From contig NZ_JOOE01000001.1 of the NCBI RefSeq assembly GCF_000712135.1, positions 372,001 to 436,000 on the forward strand: a DNA stretch of 64,000 nucleotides. The letters run 5' to 3'. Positions 22,072 to 30,033 of the stretch are shown one piece after another (position 1 is the first letter of the stretch; each line of letters starts with the position of its first letter). The notes beneath the pieces were generated by a model. It had not been told where the DNA came from. It saw only the letters and a program-made list of their open reading frames with translations, and did no database searches. A program made the position numbers and the translations under genes. The DNA is from Sphingomonas sp. UNC305MFCol5.2 (GTDB lineage: Bacteria; Pseudomonadota; Alphaproteobacteria; Sphingomonadales; Sphingomonadaceae).

Positions 22072-22419
22072 ATGCCCGATTCCATCGCCTATAAGGTACT
22101 CACCGCCGACCAGATGATCGCGCTAGAGCGCGACGGCAGCTTCGCAGGTGCGCCGGTCGATCTGGCCGACGGCTATATCCACCTCTCCACCGAGGCCCAG
22201 CTTCAGGAGACGATCGACAAGCATTTCGCCGGGCAGGATGGGCTGTGGCTGGCCGCGGTCGATCTCGAGGCGTTGGGCGAGGCCGTGAAATGGGAAGCCT
22301 CGCGCGGGGGGCAGCTCTTCCCGCATATCTATGGGCCGCTGCCGCTCGATGCGGTGACCGCCTATAGCGAGCTGCATTACGAGCCCGACGGCAGCCTGCG
22401 GCTCCCTGTTACCGGCTGA
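22072..22419 (+). CDS. DUF952 domain-containing protein
   Basis: A 115-residue cytoplasmic protein that fits DUF952 along its whole length, with the family's DGYIHLSTEAQLQET motif and LFPHIYGPLPLDAV segment. Members resemble glutathione-S-transferase C-terminus-like or ADP-ribose-type folds but have no settled function. It lies alone after the repeat that follows gyrA. Confidence 0.85.
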   Translation: MPDSIAYKVLTADQMIALERDGSFAGAPVDLADGYIHLSTEAQLQETIDKHFAGQDGLWLAAVDLEALGEAVKWEASRGGQLFPHIYGPLPLDAVTAYSELHYEPDGSLRLPVTG

Positions 22420-22422
22420 AGC

Positions 22423-22435
22423 GGACAAAATGTCC
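22423..22435. promoter_or_regulatory. Short palindrome before the DUF2946/TonB receptor operon
   Basis: GGACA-AAA-TGTCC (5-base arms, 3-base centre) lies about 40 bases before the DUF2946 start. It could be an operator for the metal-uptake operon; with arms this short, chance is also possible. Confidence 0.3.
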
Positions 22436-22473
22436 ACTTGCCGCGGCGGACCAACTGCGCGAAGGCCCGCGCG

Positions 22474-22887
22474 ATGAAATCCGGCAGCTCCATCGTGCAT
22501 TCGAGCGGACGGCGCATGGCGCTGTTCCTCGTGGCGTGCGCGTTGATGCTGCGATTGCTGGTGCCTGCGGGCTGGATGCCGGTCGCCAATGCCCATGGCG
22601 TGACGCTCAACTGGTGCAGCGGCGTGAGTCACGTCGTGCCTGCCGAGGCCCAGGCTATGCTGGCCACGGCGCTGGGCGACAAGGCTCCGAAGCACAAGCC
22701 CGCGCCGGACCAGCCCTGTGCCTTCGCAGCGGCTACGCATCCGGCCGATACGCTGGCCGCATTGCCCGTCGTGGTGCCGCCGACCGCCGAGGCCGATGCG
22801 CCGGCCCTCCCCGCTTTCCTGGCTTTCCCCGGCCGCGGCCTCGCCGCCCCGCCTCCGCTCTCGACCGGCCCACCCCTCCTCGCCTGA
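22474..22887 (+). CDS. DUF2946 family protein
   Basis: A 137-residue protein with one N-terminal membrane segment (about 14-32, MALFLVACALMLRLLVP) and a short external part carrying HGVTLNWCSG and a second Cys (QPCAF). The pattern matches DUF2946, a family found beside TonB receptors and PepSY proteins in metal uptake loci. It is the first gene of an apparent operon with the receptor at 22938 and the PepSY protein at 24908. Role in copper or iron handling is inferred from that context. Confidence 0.75.
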   Translation: MKSGSSIVHSSGRRMALFLVACALMLRLLVPAGWMPVANAHGVTLNWCSGVSHVVPAEAQAMLATALGDKAPKHKPAPDQPCAFAAATHPADTLAALPVVVPPTAEADAPALPAFLAFPGRGLAAPPPLSTGPPLLA

Positions 22888-22937
22888 CGCCGTCTGCGCC
22901 TCTGCGCGCGCTGTTCGTTCAGTCGAGGAAAACCATC

Positions 22938-24908
22938 ATGTCGTTGATACTTCGCGCCGCGTTCGGCGCACCGCTGCTCGTGGCCGTGCCCGCGGCGGCG
23001 CAGGAAGCGCCTTCCAACACCGAGATCGTCGTGACTGCCGAACGGCTGGTCGAGGAAGCCATCCAGCGCGTCGGCGAGACGCCGGGCGGCGCCAATGTCG
23101 TCTCCGCCAGCGATTTCGACGAGAAGGTCGCGGTCTCGCTCCGCGACGCGCTCGCTTTCTCGCCCGGCGTCTATGCCCAGCCGCGCTTCGGGCAGGAAGT
23201 GCGCCTGTCGATCCGCGGATCTGGGATCAGCCGCGGCTATCACATGCGCGGGCTGACGCTGCTGCAGGACGGTGTGCCGATCAATCTCGCGGACGACAAT
23301 GGCGACTTCCAGGAGCTGGATCCCGCCTTCCTCCAGCATGTCGAGGTGTTCCGCGGAGCGAACGCGCTGCGCTTCGGCGCTTCGACGCTCGGCGGCGCGA
23401 TCAACGGCGTCACGCCGACCGGGCGTTCGTCGAACGGCGTGCATTTGCGCGTCGACGGCGGAAGCTTCGACACGTTGCGCGGTTTCGCGAGCGCGGGATT
23501 TGCCGATGCGCGCGGCGACGCATGGCTGGCGATCGCCGGCGACCGGTCGGACGGCGATCGCGATCATGCCCGTCGCAAGGCACTGCGAGTCAACGGCAAT
23601 GTCGGGCTGCGGCTGAGCGAGAGCGTCGAGACGCGCTTCTACGCGAGCGCGCAGACGATCCGGCAGGAGCTGCCCGGCGCGCTGACTTATGCGCAGGTGA
23701 CCAGCACCCCGCAAACCGGCAGCTCCGTCGGAGATCAGGCGCGCGACATCGATTCGCTGCGGTTGCAAAATCGCACGAGCATCGCGATCGGCAGCGGCAA
23801 TCTCGATGTCGGGCTGTTCCTCAGCGCCAAACAGCTCCATCACCCGATCTATCAGGTGATCGATCAGAAATCGCTCGACTGGGGCAGCTATGCCCGGCTC
23901 GACCAGAATTTCGGCGCGCTCGGGCTGACCGCCGGCGTGACCGCGCGGTTCGGCAACATCGCCTCGCGCCGCTTCGTCAACGTGAACGGCGAGCAAGGCG
24001 CGAAGACCTTCGCGGCCGACCAGCAGGCTCGCACGATCGACGCCTATGCCGAGGCGCGCGTGCGCCCGGTGCCGGCGCTGACGCTGATCGCAGGCGCAGT
24101 CTACACCTCGGGGCTGCGGCGGCAGGACCAGGTCTTCCCGACCATAGCGAGCGGCCGTGCCAGCTTCGATCAGCTCTCGCCCAAGCTCGGGTTGCTCTAC
24201 GAACCGGTGCGCAATGTGCAGCTCTACGCCAATCTCAGCCGCAGCCACGAGTTGCCGGGCTTTATCGAGCTTGCCCAGATCTCGAGCTTCGTGCCGCTCG
24301 ATGCACAGCGCGGCTGGACCGCGGAGATTGGCGGGCGCGGCAGGATCGGACCGTTGCGCTTCGATCTGAGCGTCTATCGCGCGGATCTCGACGGCGAACT
24401 GCTCCAGTACAATATCGCGCCACCGACGATCCCCGCCGCCACGTTCAACGCCGGAAAGACACGGCATCAGGGCGTCGAGCTGGGGCTCGATCTCGATCTC
24501 GCCACATGGGCTCGGCTGCGGCAGGTCTATATGTGGAGTGACTTCCGCTTCCGGGACGACGCCCAGTTTGGCGACAATCGCCTGCCGGTGGTCCCCGAGC
24601 ATCTCTACCGCGCCGAGTTGCGGCTCGGCGGCGAAGCGCTGCACGTATCGCCCAATATCGAATGGACGCCGCGCGGCGGCTGGGCGGACTATGCCAACAG
24701 CTTCCGCACCAGCGGCTATGTGCTGTTCGTGCTGAGCGCCGAGGCGCGGGTCGATGAGCGCTTCACGTTGTTCGCCGATGCGCGCAACCTCGGCGGCCGC
24801 AAGGCGGCGGGGGATATCTCAGCGGTGGTGCAATACACACCGGCGAGCGCGATCTTCTACCCGGTCGAACGGCGCAGCGTGTTTGCCGGCGTGCGGGCGG
24901 CGTTCTGA
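22938..24908 (+). CDS. TonB-dependent receptor, FecA/copper-receptor type
   Basis: A 656-residue outer-membrane receptor. A short signal peptide (ending AAAQEA) is followed by a TonB-box-like stretch (TEIVVTAERLV), a plug domain (about 40-160, with LSIRGSGISRGYHMRGL and VEVFRGANALRFGASTLGGAIN) and a 22-strand barrel ending in Phe (GVRAAF). The length and the PepSY neighbour suggest a siderophore or metal-complex receptor. The start codon follows GAGGAAA. The stop overlaps the ATG of the next gene by one base, showing translational coupling. Confidence 0.9.
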   Translation: MSLILRAAFGAPLLVAVPAAAQEAPSNTEIVVTAERLVEEAIQRVGETPGGANVVSASDFDEKVAVSLRDALAFSPGVYAQPRFGQEVRLSIRGSGISRGYHMRGLTLLQDGVPINLADDNGDFQELDPAFLQHVEVFRGANALRFGASTLGGAINGVTPTGRSSNGVHLRVDGGSFDTLRGFASAGFADARGDAWLAIAGDRSDGDRDHARRKALRVNGNVGLRLSESVETRFYASAQTIRQELPGALTYAQVTSTPQTGSSVGDQARDIDSLRLQNRTSIAIGSGNLDVGLFLSAKQLHHPIYQVIDQKSLDWGSYARLDQNFGALGLTAGVTARFGNIASRRFVNVNGEQGAKTFAADQQARTIDAYAEARVRPVPALTLIAGAVYTSGLRRQDQVFPTIASGRASFDQLSPKLGLLYEPVRNVQLYANLSRSHELPGFIELAQISSFVPLDAQRGWTAEIGGRGRIGPLRFDLSVYRADLDGELLQYNIAPPTIPAATFNAGKTRHQGVELGLDLDLATWARLRQVYMWSDFRFRDDAQFGDNRLPVVPEHLYRAELRLGGEALHVSPNIEWTPRGGWADYANSFRTSGYVLFVLSAEARVDERFTLFADARNLGGRKAAGDISAVVQYTPASAIFYPVERRSVFAGVRAAF

Positions 24909-26233
24909 TGGCGACGAGCGCGCGCTGGTACAATGCGGTGTGGCGCTGGCATTTCTATGCCGGGCTGTTCTGCATGCCCTTCGTCCTGTGGCTCGCGACG
25001 ACGGGGACGATCTATTTGTGGAAACCGCAGATCGAAGCGTGGCTGGAGCGGCCGTACGACACGTTGACGCCGTCGGGGCCGCGAGCGAGCGCCGATGCGC
25101 AAGTGAAAGTCGCGCTCGCCGCGGTTCCGGGGGCGGTGCTGCACAAATATCAGCTTCCGCAAGCACCGGGCGAGGCGGCGCGCGTCATCCTCGGCAGGGA
25201 CGGCCGCGAGACGCGCGTCTATGTCGATCCGTATCGCCTGCGCGTCCTCCGCACCGAGACCGAGAGCGAACGGCCGATGCGCGTGATCTCCGACCTGCAC
25301 GGCACGTTCCGCGCGGGCAATCCGGGGAGCTGGCTGGTCGAGATCGCCGCCTGCTGGACAGTGACGATGCTGCTGACCGGGCTCTATCTCTGGTGGCCGC
25401 GGCGCACGCGGGGGCTGGGCGGCGTGCTCTATCCGCGGCTGCGCGGCGGCAAGCGGCTGTTCTGGCGCGACCTGCATGCCGTGTCGGGGATCTGGGTGGC
25501 GGTGCTGGCGCTTTTCCTGATCTCGACCGGGCTGCCCTGGGCCAAATTCTGGGGGAGCTATTTCAAGGACGTGCGTGCAATCACCGGGACGCTCGACGGA
25601 CCGCAGGACTGGCCCACCGGCGCACGCAACGCGATGCTGGGCGATCATGCCGAGCATGAAGGGATGACGATGCCGCACGCGCCGGCGCTCGGCGGTGATC
25701 TCGATCGCGTCGTGGCGGCCGTCTATCCGCTCGGCATCGCCCCGCCGGTGCTTCTCGCGCCGCCCGCCGCCAGGGGCACGGCGTGGACCGTGACTTCGGA
25801 TGCCGCCAATCGGCCGTTGCGCACCAGCATCACGGTGGACGGCCGCAGCGGCGCCCTCACCTCCCGCCGCGACTTCGCCGAGCGCCACTGGCTCGATCGC
25901 GCGGTCGGCTATGGAATCGCCGCACATGAGGGCACGCTGTTCGGAGTCGCCAACCAGTTGCTCGGCACGCTCACTGCGTTGCTTCTCGCTACCCTGTCGG
26001 CTTCAGGTGTGGTGATGTGGTGGCGCCGGCGTCCGGACGGCTCGCTGGGCGCACCCGTTCCGCTGTCGCGGCCGCGTTATGGGCCGCTGCTGATCGGCGC
26101 GATTCTATTGCTTGCGATGGCGATGCCGTTGTTCGGCGCCACCCTCGTGTTGGCGGCGATGTGCGACCGCCTGCTGCTTCCCCGCTGGCCTGTCGCGCAG
26201 CGCTGGCTCGGTCTGGTGCCGATACGTGCTTGA
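24908..26233 (+). CDS. PepSY-associated TM protein (iron/metal uptake)
   Basis: Inner-membrane protein of 441 residues with about four helices: 12-34 (FYAGLFCMPFVLWLATTGTIYLW), around 140-160, 190-212, and a C-terminal pair (about 350-435). PepSY-type segments lie between the helices. Such proteins are coded beside siderophore receptors and are thought to reduce or move the metal across the inner membrane. It is coupled to the TonB receptor by overlapping stop and start codons and ends the operon. Confidence 0.85.
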   Translation: MATSARWYNAVWRWHFYAGLFCMPFVLWLATTGTIYLWKPQIEAWLERPYDTLTPSGPRASADAQVKVALAAVPGAVLHKYQLPQAPGEAARVILGRDGRETRVYVDPYRLRVLRTETESERPMRVISDLHGTFRAGNPGSWLVEIAACWTVTMLLTGLYLWWPRRTRGLGGVLYPRLRGGKRLFWRDLHAVSGIWVAVLALFLISTGLPWAKFWGSYFKDVRAITGTLDGPQDWPTGARNAMLGDHAEHEGMTMPHAPALGGDLDRVVAAVYPLGIAPPVLLAPPAARGTAWTVTSDAANRPLRTSITVDGRSGALTSRRDFAERHWLDRAVGYGIAAHEGTLFGVANQLLGTLTALLLATLSASGVVMWWRRRPDGSLGAPVPLSRPRYGPLLIGAILLLAMAMPLFGATLVLAAMCDRLLLPRWPVAQRWLGLVPIRA

Positions 26234-26277
26234 CGGATGAGCAAGCTCCCCCTAATTGCCCGCCTTCCGCAGCACAT

Positions 26278-26352
26278 GGCCCCTTCGTCTAGCGGTTAGG
26301 ACGTCGCCCTCTCACGGCGAAAACACGAGTTCGATTCTCGTAGGGGTCACCA
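26278..26352 (+). tRNA. tRNA-Glu (CTC)
   Basis: A 75-base cloverleaf: acceptor GGCCCCT with AGGGGTC, D arm GTCTAGCGGTTAGGAC, anticodon loop CTCTCAC giving CTC, T arm with GAGTTCGATTCTC, and an encoded CCA. It marks the change from housekeeping genes to a conjugative element, and its 3' end is a likely attachment site. Confidence 0.95.
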
Positions 26353-26690
26353 ATGTTTTCAAGCACTTAGTTTGAAAATTGAGTTGCAAAATGCAACACG
26401 TCTAATTTTCGTCTAATATGCGTTTTCGGATCGTGCCGGATATCGTCGGACGGAACGTGAGGGATGGTGTCGCAATACCATGCTCGCATGACGCTCCACC
26501 TGCGACGATTCGCCGCAGCTCCTTTGAACGCAACTGAAGCGAAGCTCAGCAGGCGACACGCACCACAACTTTTTGAAGCGCTTGGTCAGCGGGTGGCGCC
26601 CTGCAGGGACGGCGGTTGCTGCGCGCGGGTAGGATGGCGCATCACTCAAATAGAGGACCCGCCAGTGCCGACACTCCCGGTGCAGGAAAA
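26353..26690. other. AT-richer junction next to tRNA-Glu, candidate attachment region
   Basis: No convincing gene is seen in these 338 bases; the small frames present lack motifs and ribosome sites. The first 70 bases are clearly richer in A/T than the surroundings. They contain an inverted repeat GTTGCA-AAA-TGCAAC (26383-26397) and a direct repeat of CGTCTAAT at 26399-26406 and 26410-26417 (11-base spacing). Such features fit arm-type sites bound by an integrase or excisionase near attL. No integrase gene is present here. Confidence 0.4.
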
Positions 26691-26903
26691 TCACTGCGCC
26701 ACCAGCCTGCGCTCCACTGCCGCCCTGAGGCTTTCGACCAGAATGAAGGTACACCGCCGATCCTTCGCGATCTGCAGCTCACCGGACGCGATCAATTCAT
26801 AAATCCGCGACCGGCTAAACCCGGTCATTGCCACTGCCTGCGGTATGCGAACACTGATCGGGAAGATCTCTGGACGCGCACTTCTCTCGGTTTGGATCGG
26901 CAC
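26691..26903 (-). CDS. Helix-turn-helix protein (excisionase/AlpA-like)
   Basis: A 70-residue protein with a MerR/AlpA-type winged helix: RIPQAVAMTGFSRSRIYELIASGELQIAKD, followed by RRCTFILVESLRAAVERRL. Proteins of this size and type act as recombination directionality factors or small regulators in mobile elements. It is the last gene of the trb block, 11 bases after the DUF2274 gene, and the closest gene to the tRNA-Glu junction. Whether it binds att or a promoter is unknown. Confidence 0.75.
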   Translation of the reverse strand: MPIQTERSARPEIFPISVRIPQAVAMTGFSRSRIYELIASGELQIAKDRRCTFILVESLRAAVERRLVAQ

Positions 26904-26914
26904 AACACCCTCCC

Positions 26915-27124
26915 CTATTTCTTGCGGCGCGCGAAGCTGCGGTCTGCATCAAGGAAGCCGGCAAGCATCGCCGGCACCAACTCGGTGACCGGCTCTTCGA
27001 CGCCATAGGATTCGGCGTAGGCCGCGGCATAGTCCTGCAGGCGCCGGTGCAGTTCGGGCGTGATCGAGATCGTCAGCCGGGCCGGCGTGCGGTCGGGCAG
27101 CTTCGCGAGCCGAAGGCCGGTCAT
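26915..27124 (-). CDS. DUF2274 domain-containing protein
   Basis: A 69-residue protein that fits DUF2274, a small family found just after trbI in alphaproteobacterial conjugation loci. The LTISITPELHRRLQDYAAAY part looks like a ribbon-helix-helix DNA-binding unit. Its ATG overlaps the trbI stop codon (ATGA), so it belongs to the transfer operon. Function is not established. Confidence 0.85.
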   Translation of the reverse strand: MTGLRLAKLPDRTPARLTISITPELHRRLQDYAAAYAESYGVEEPVTELVPAMLAGFLDADRSFARRKK

Positions 27125-28332
27125 GGCCGCACTCCGGTCCAGGGCGCGAGCACCAGATCCTTGTGCAAGATAACGCGAAGGGGCCAGCCCGGCCGCACCT
27201 TGATCGTCGGCTGGACGTCAAGCGCCTTTTGCACGAGCCGGTCGCCGGCGCGCGCGCCGCTCTGCTGGGCGGACTCGCGTATTGCCCGGACCAGATCGCT
27301 CTCGTCATTGCCCAGCGAAAGCTGGGTGCCGACGCCGAGCAAGGTGGAGAGCCCAACCCCTTTCAGCACCTGCCAGCTATGCTGGTCGAGTTTGTCCGAA
27401 AGCCCGGTATAGCCCTGGGTATCGGTGGCAGGGAGATTGTCGACGGCGATCGAGCTGCCGTCAGGCATCAGGATGCGCTGCCAGACGACGAGCGCACGCG
27501 TCTGGCCAAAGGCGACCACCGAATCATAGCGGCCGAGGAGCCGCGCGCCTTGGGGGATGAGCAGCGTCCTTCCGGTCGCGCTATCGAATACGGGCTGGGT
27601 GACCTGACCGATGACGAAGCCAGGCAGGTCGGAATTGAGCCCGGTGAGGAGACTGGCCGCGATCACGCTGCCGGCGTTGAGCACCGTCGGCGAGGCCGCC
27701 GGCTGGAGCCGTCCGGAATCGACCGTCGCACCGTCCGCACGGTGCTCCAGAAAGGTTTGCTTCGGCGCAGGGGCGTTCGGATCGGGAAGCGGAAATGCCG
27801 GAGCGGGTGGCGACGCAGCCATCGCCGCTACCGGGTCGGCAGCGCCGACCCTTTGCCCCGACCGGCCGACTTCGGCAAAGACGCCTGTCTCACGCGCGGC
27901 CTTCTGTTCGGCGGCGAAGCGCTGACGCTCGGTCGCCTCGGCTTGTGCCGCCGCGTCGTCCGTCGAGCCCGCGGACCGCGCAAGACTGCGCTGATGCTCG
28001 AGAATCGGGCGACCGAGATCACCAGGAAGCGGCGGCCCGAGCTGCGGAATGTCGCCATAGCCCTTGGGCGCCTTGCCGAGCGCATCGTCCGGCACCCGCG
28101 CGCGCGGATTGGCGTCCCCCTCCGCGGTTACTCCCGGCGTGAAATGGATCGGCTTGAGGCCCAGCCAGGCGATGCCGGCGAGCGCGCTCGAGCCGAGCAG
28201 CGCCGCGCAGACGATCACGCCGCGCCGGAAGCGAACGACCCGCCGCGGCCTGGCGCGCAGCACGAGTGCTTCCGGGTCGCGCTTGGGCTCCGGCAATGGG
28301 ATCGCCTCGGCCTCGACAGGCGACTCAGTCAT
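27121..28332 (-). CDS. trbI: Conjugal transfer protein TrbI (VirB10-like)
   Basis: Energy-sensing scaffold that spans inner and outer membranes in the type IV secretion core complex. The 403-residue protein has a short cytoplasmic tail, one membrane helix (about 42-62, GVIVCAALLGSSALAGIAWLG), a proline-rich periplasmic linker and a C-terminal VirB10 barrel domain with LLIPQGARLLGRYDSVVAFGQ and LPATDTQGYTGLSDKLDQH. ATG 28332 has GGGAGGA before it and overlaps the trbG end by 8 bases. Confidence 0.93.
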   Translation of the reverse strand: MTESPVEAEAIPLPEPKRDPEALVLRARPRRVVRFRRGVIVCAALLGSSALAGIAWLGLKPIHFTPGVTAEGDANPRARVPDDALGKAPKGYGDIPQLGPPLPGDLGRPILEHQRSLARSAGSTDDAAAQAEATERQRFAAEQKAARETGVFAEVGRSGQRVGAADPVAAMAASPPAPAFPLPDPNAPAPKQTFLEHRADGATVDSGRLQPAASPTVLNAGSVIAASLLTGLNSDLPGFVIGQVTQPVFDSATGRTLLIPQGARLLGRYDSVVAFGQTRALVVWQRILMPDGSSIAVDNLPATDTQGYTGLSDKLDQHSWQVLKGVGLSTLLGVGTQLSLGNDESDLVRAIRESAQQSGARAGDRLVQKALDVQPTIKVRPGWPLRVILHKDLVLAPWTGVRP

Positions 28333-29272
28333 GGCGTCCTCCCCGCGGCTCGCGCCCATCGTCGCGCGCGATGCGGACGATCCGCTGCTTCTTGCCGCCG
28401 AGCCGGAGCTCGGCCACGGCGAACAACCGGTCGACGATGTAGAAGCGGCCGGCCATGCGATAATTGACCAGCTCCGCCGTGCCGTCGGGGCCGATCACGA
28501 ACAAGGGTGGCGCCTCGTCCTGGGCGATGCCGGCCGGAAATTCGATGAAGGTCTGACGGCCATCGTCGAAGGCGCGCAGCGGCCGCCAGGCCGGATGGTC
28601 GCCGCTGATGCGATAGGCAAAGCGCAGCGCTTCGAGCGGGACGCCGGCTGCCACCGGCCGCGCAGCTTCTGCCGCGGCAGCCTCGCGTCTCAGCGCGATC
28701 AGCGTGTCCGCCGGATAGATCCAGGACACCGCGGCCATCGCCGTGGCCTGGGTGCTCGCCAGCTCGAGATGGTAGCTCCGCCGGTCGGTGGTCACGACGA
28801 GGTTGGTCGCGAGCCCGGCACTGAACGGCTTGAGCAGGATATGCGTTCGCTTGCCTTCGCCGCGGCCGCTGCTGGTGTCCCCTATCGTCCAGCGGGTGCT
28901 GTCGCCCGCCGCGATCGCGACCAGCGCCTCGCCCGGCTGCAGCGCGATGTCGGTGACACGCTCGGGCGCGGCGAACACGCGATAGAGCGCTCCCTCGGCA
29001 TAGGGGTAGATCTGCACTGCGTTGCGATAGCCGGCGGCGCTCGGCTCGCGGGTCGCGTTGCGGTTCGCCTGAGCAACCCGTCCGGCGGCAGCCGGCAGGC
29101 GGTATGTCCGAGGCGGGGCGACGGGCACCGGATCCGATATGCGGGTCGGCGCCGGCGCGGCGACGTGCGCTGGTGGCGTTGCGGCTGGCGTCGGTGTCGG
29201 GAGCGGAGCGGTCTGGGCATAAGCGGCGGCGCCCAGCATCAGGCCGGGCATGGGCAGGAGATGGCGGATCAT
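28325..29272 (-). CDS. trbG: P-type conjugative transfer protein TrbG (VirB9-like)
   Basis: Periplasmic component of the outer-membrane core complex. The 315-residue protein has a signal peptide (MIRHLLPMPGLMLGAAAYAQ), a proline-rich stretch and the VirB9/CagX domain, including RTHILLKPFSAGLATNLVVTTDRR-type strand segments and FYIVDRLFAVAELRLGGKKQ at the end. Its ATG overlaps the trbF stop (ATGA). Confidence 0.93.
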   Translation of the reverse strand: MIRHLLPMPGLMLGAAAYAQTAPLPTPTPAATPPAHVAAPAPTRISDPVPVAPPRTYRLPAAAGRVAQANRNATREPSAAGYRNAVQIYPYAEGALYRVFAAPERVTDIALQPGEALVAIAAGDSTRWTIGDTSSGRGEGKRTHILLKPFSAGLATNLVVTTDRRSYHLELASTQATAMAAVSWIYPADTLIALRREAAAAEAARPVAAGVPLEALRFAYRISGDHPAWRPLRAFDDGRQTFIEFPAGIAQDEAPPLFVIGPDGTAELVNYRMAGRFYIVDRLFAVAELRLGGKKQRIVRIARDDGREPRGGRHD

Positions 29273-30033
29273 TGCACGGACTCCGGTTTGGGTTCGGGGG
29301 GTGGCACCGCAGCTGGAGTGGCTGGCGGACCTGACGCGGACGGCACAGGCGGATCGAGCTCGCGACTCCAGTCGACGGCATCGACATAGAGGCCGAGCGG
29401 GTTGCGCCGGAGCAGGTCCGCGGTCTTGGGCGGACGCAGCCGGATCGTGAGGATCGCGGTCCAGCGGGTCGTGCCGGCGAGGCTGCCGCGGGCGAAAGCG
29501 CTCTCGATCCATTTCACCTGAAACGAGCTCGGCGAAGCGCGCACGATGCTCGTTACCTGGACCGACACCGATTTCTCGCCGACCTGCTCGAACGGTCTGG
29601 CGGCACGGGCATATTCGCTGAGCTGGACGTTGCCGCGTTCGGTGACAAAGTCATAGGCCTGCAGCCAGTTCTGCCGCATCAGCACCGGGTCGAGCGACAC
29701 CGACCGTATGTCCTGGATGAAGCGGCTCAGAAACCATGCGATCTGCGGATCGGTCGGCTCGTAGTCAGCGTCCGCGGGCGCGACCGCCTGGGCCTGGCCG
29801 AGATTGTCGACCGCGACGACATAGGGGACGACGCGGCTCTGCATCGACTGCCAAACCAAAGCGGCAGATAGCGCGGCCGCCAGGCCGAGCCCGCCAAAGG
29901 CCATCAACCGCCAGCTATGCGCCTGGACCCGCGCCGAACCGATCCGCTCGTCCCACAATTGCCCCGCGCGTTGATACGCCGTCTCGGGTTCGGGGGTGCG
30001 CCCAAAACGCTGGCTGTTCCTTCGGAACTTCAT
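29269..30033 (-). CDS. trbF: Conjugal transfer protein TrbF (VirB8-like)
   Basis: Bitopic inner-membrane protein of the type IV secretion system. The 254 residues comprise a cytoplasmic tail, one membrane helix (about 44-62, MAFGGLGLAAALSAALVW) and a periplasmic NTF2-like VirB8 domain (about 85-235, with IAWFLSRFIQDIRSVS and WTAILTIRLRPPKTADLLRRNPLGLYV). The ATG overlaps the trbL stop. The proline-rich tail is not unusual. Confidence 0.93.
   Translation of the reverse strand: MKFRRNSQRFGRTPEPETAYQRAGQLWDERIGSARVQAHSWRLMAFGGLGLAAALSAALVWQSMQSRVVPYVVAVDNLGQAQAVAPADADYEPTDPQIAWFLSRFIQDIRSVSLDPVLMRQNWLQAYDFVTERGNVQLSEYARAARPFEQVGEKSVSVQVTSIVRASPSSFQVKWIESAFARGSLAGTTRWTAILTIRLRPPKTADLLRRNPLGLYVDAVDWSRELDPPVPSASGPPATPAAVPPPEPKPESVQ

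Noticed and set aside
26413..26754. Possible genes on both strands between tRNA-Glu and the HTH gene
   Set aside because: No ribosome sites, no recognisable motifs, unlike composition on both strands; treated as non-coding junction DNA.
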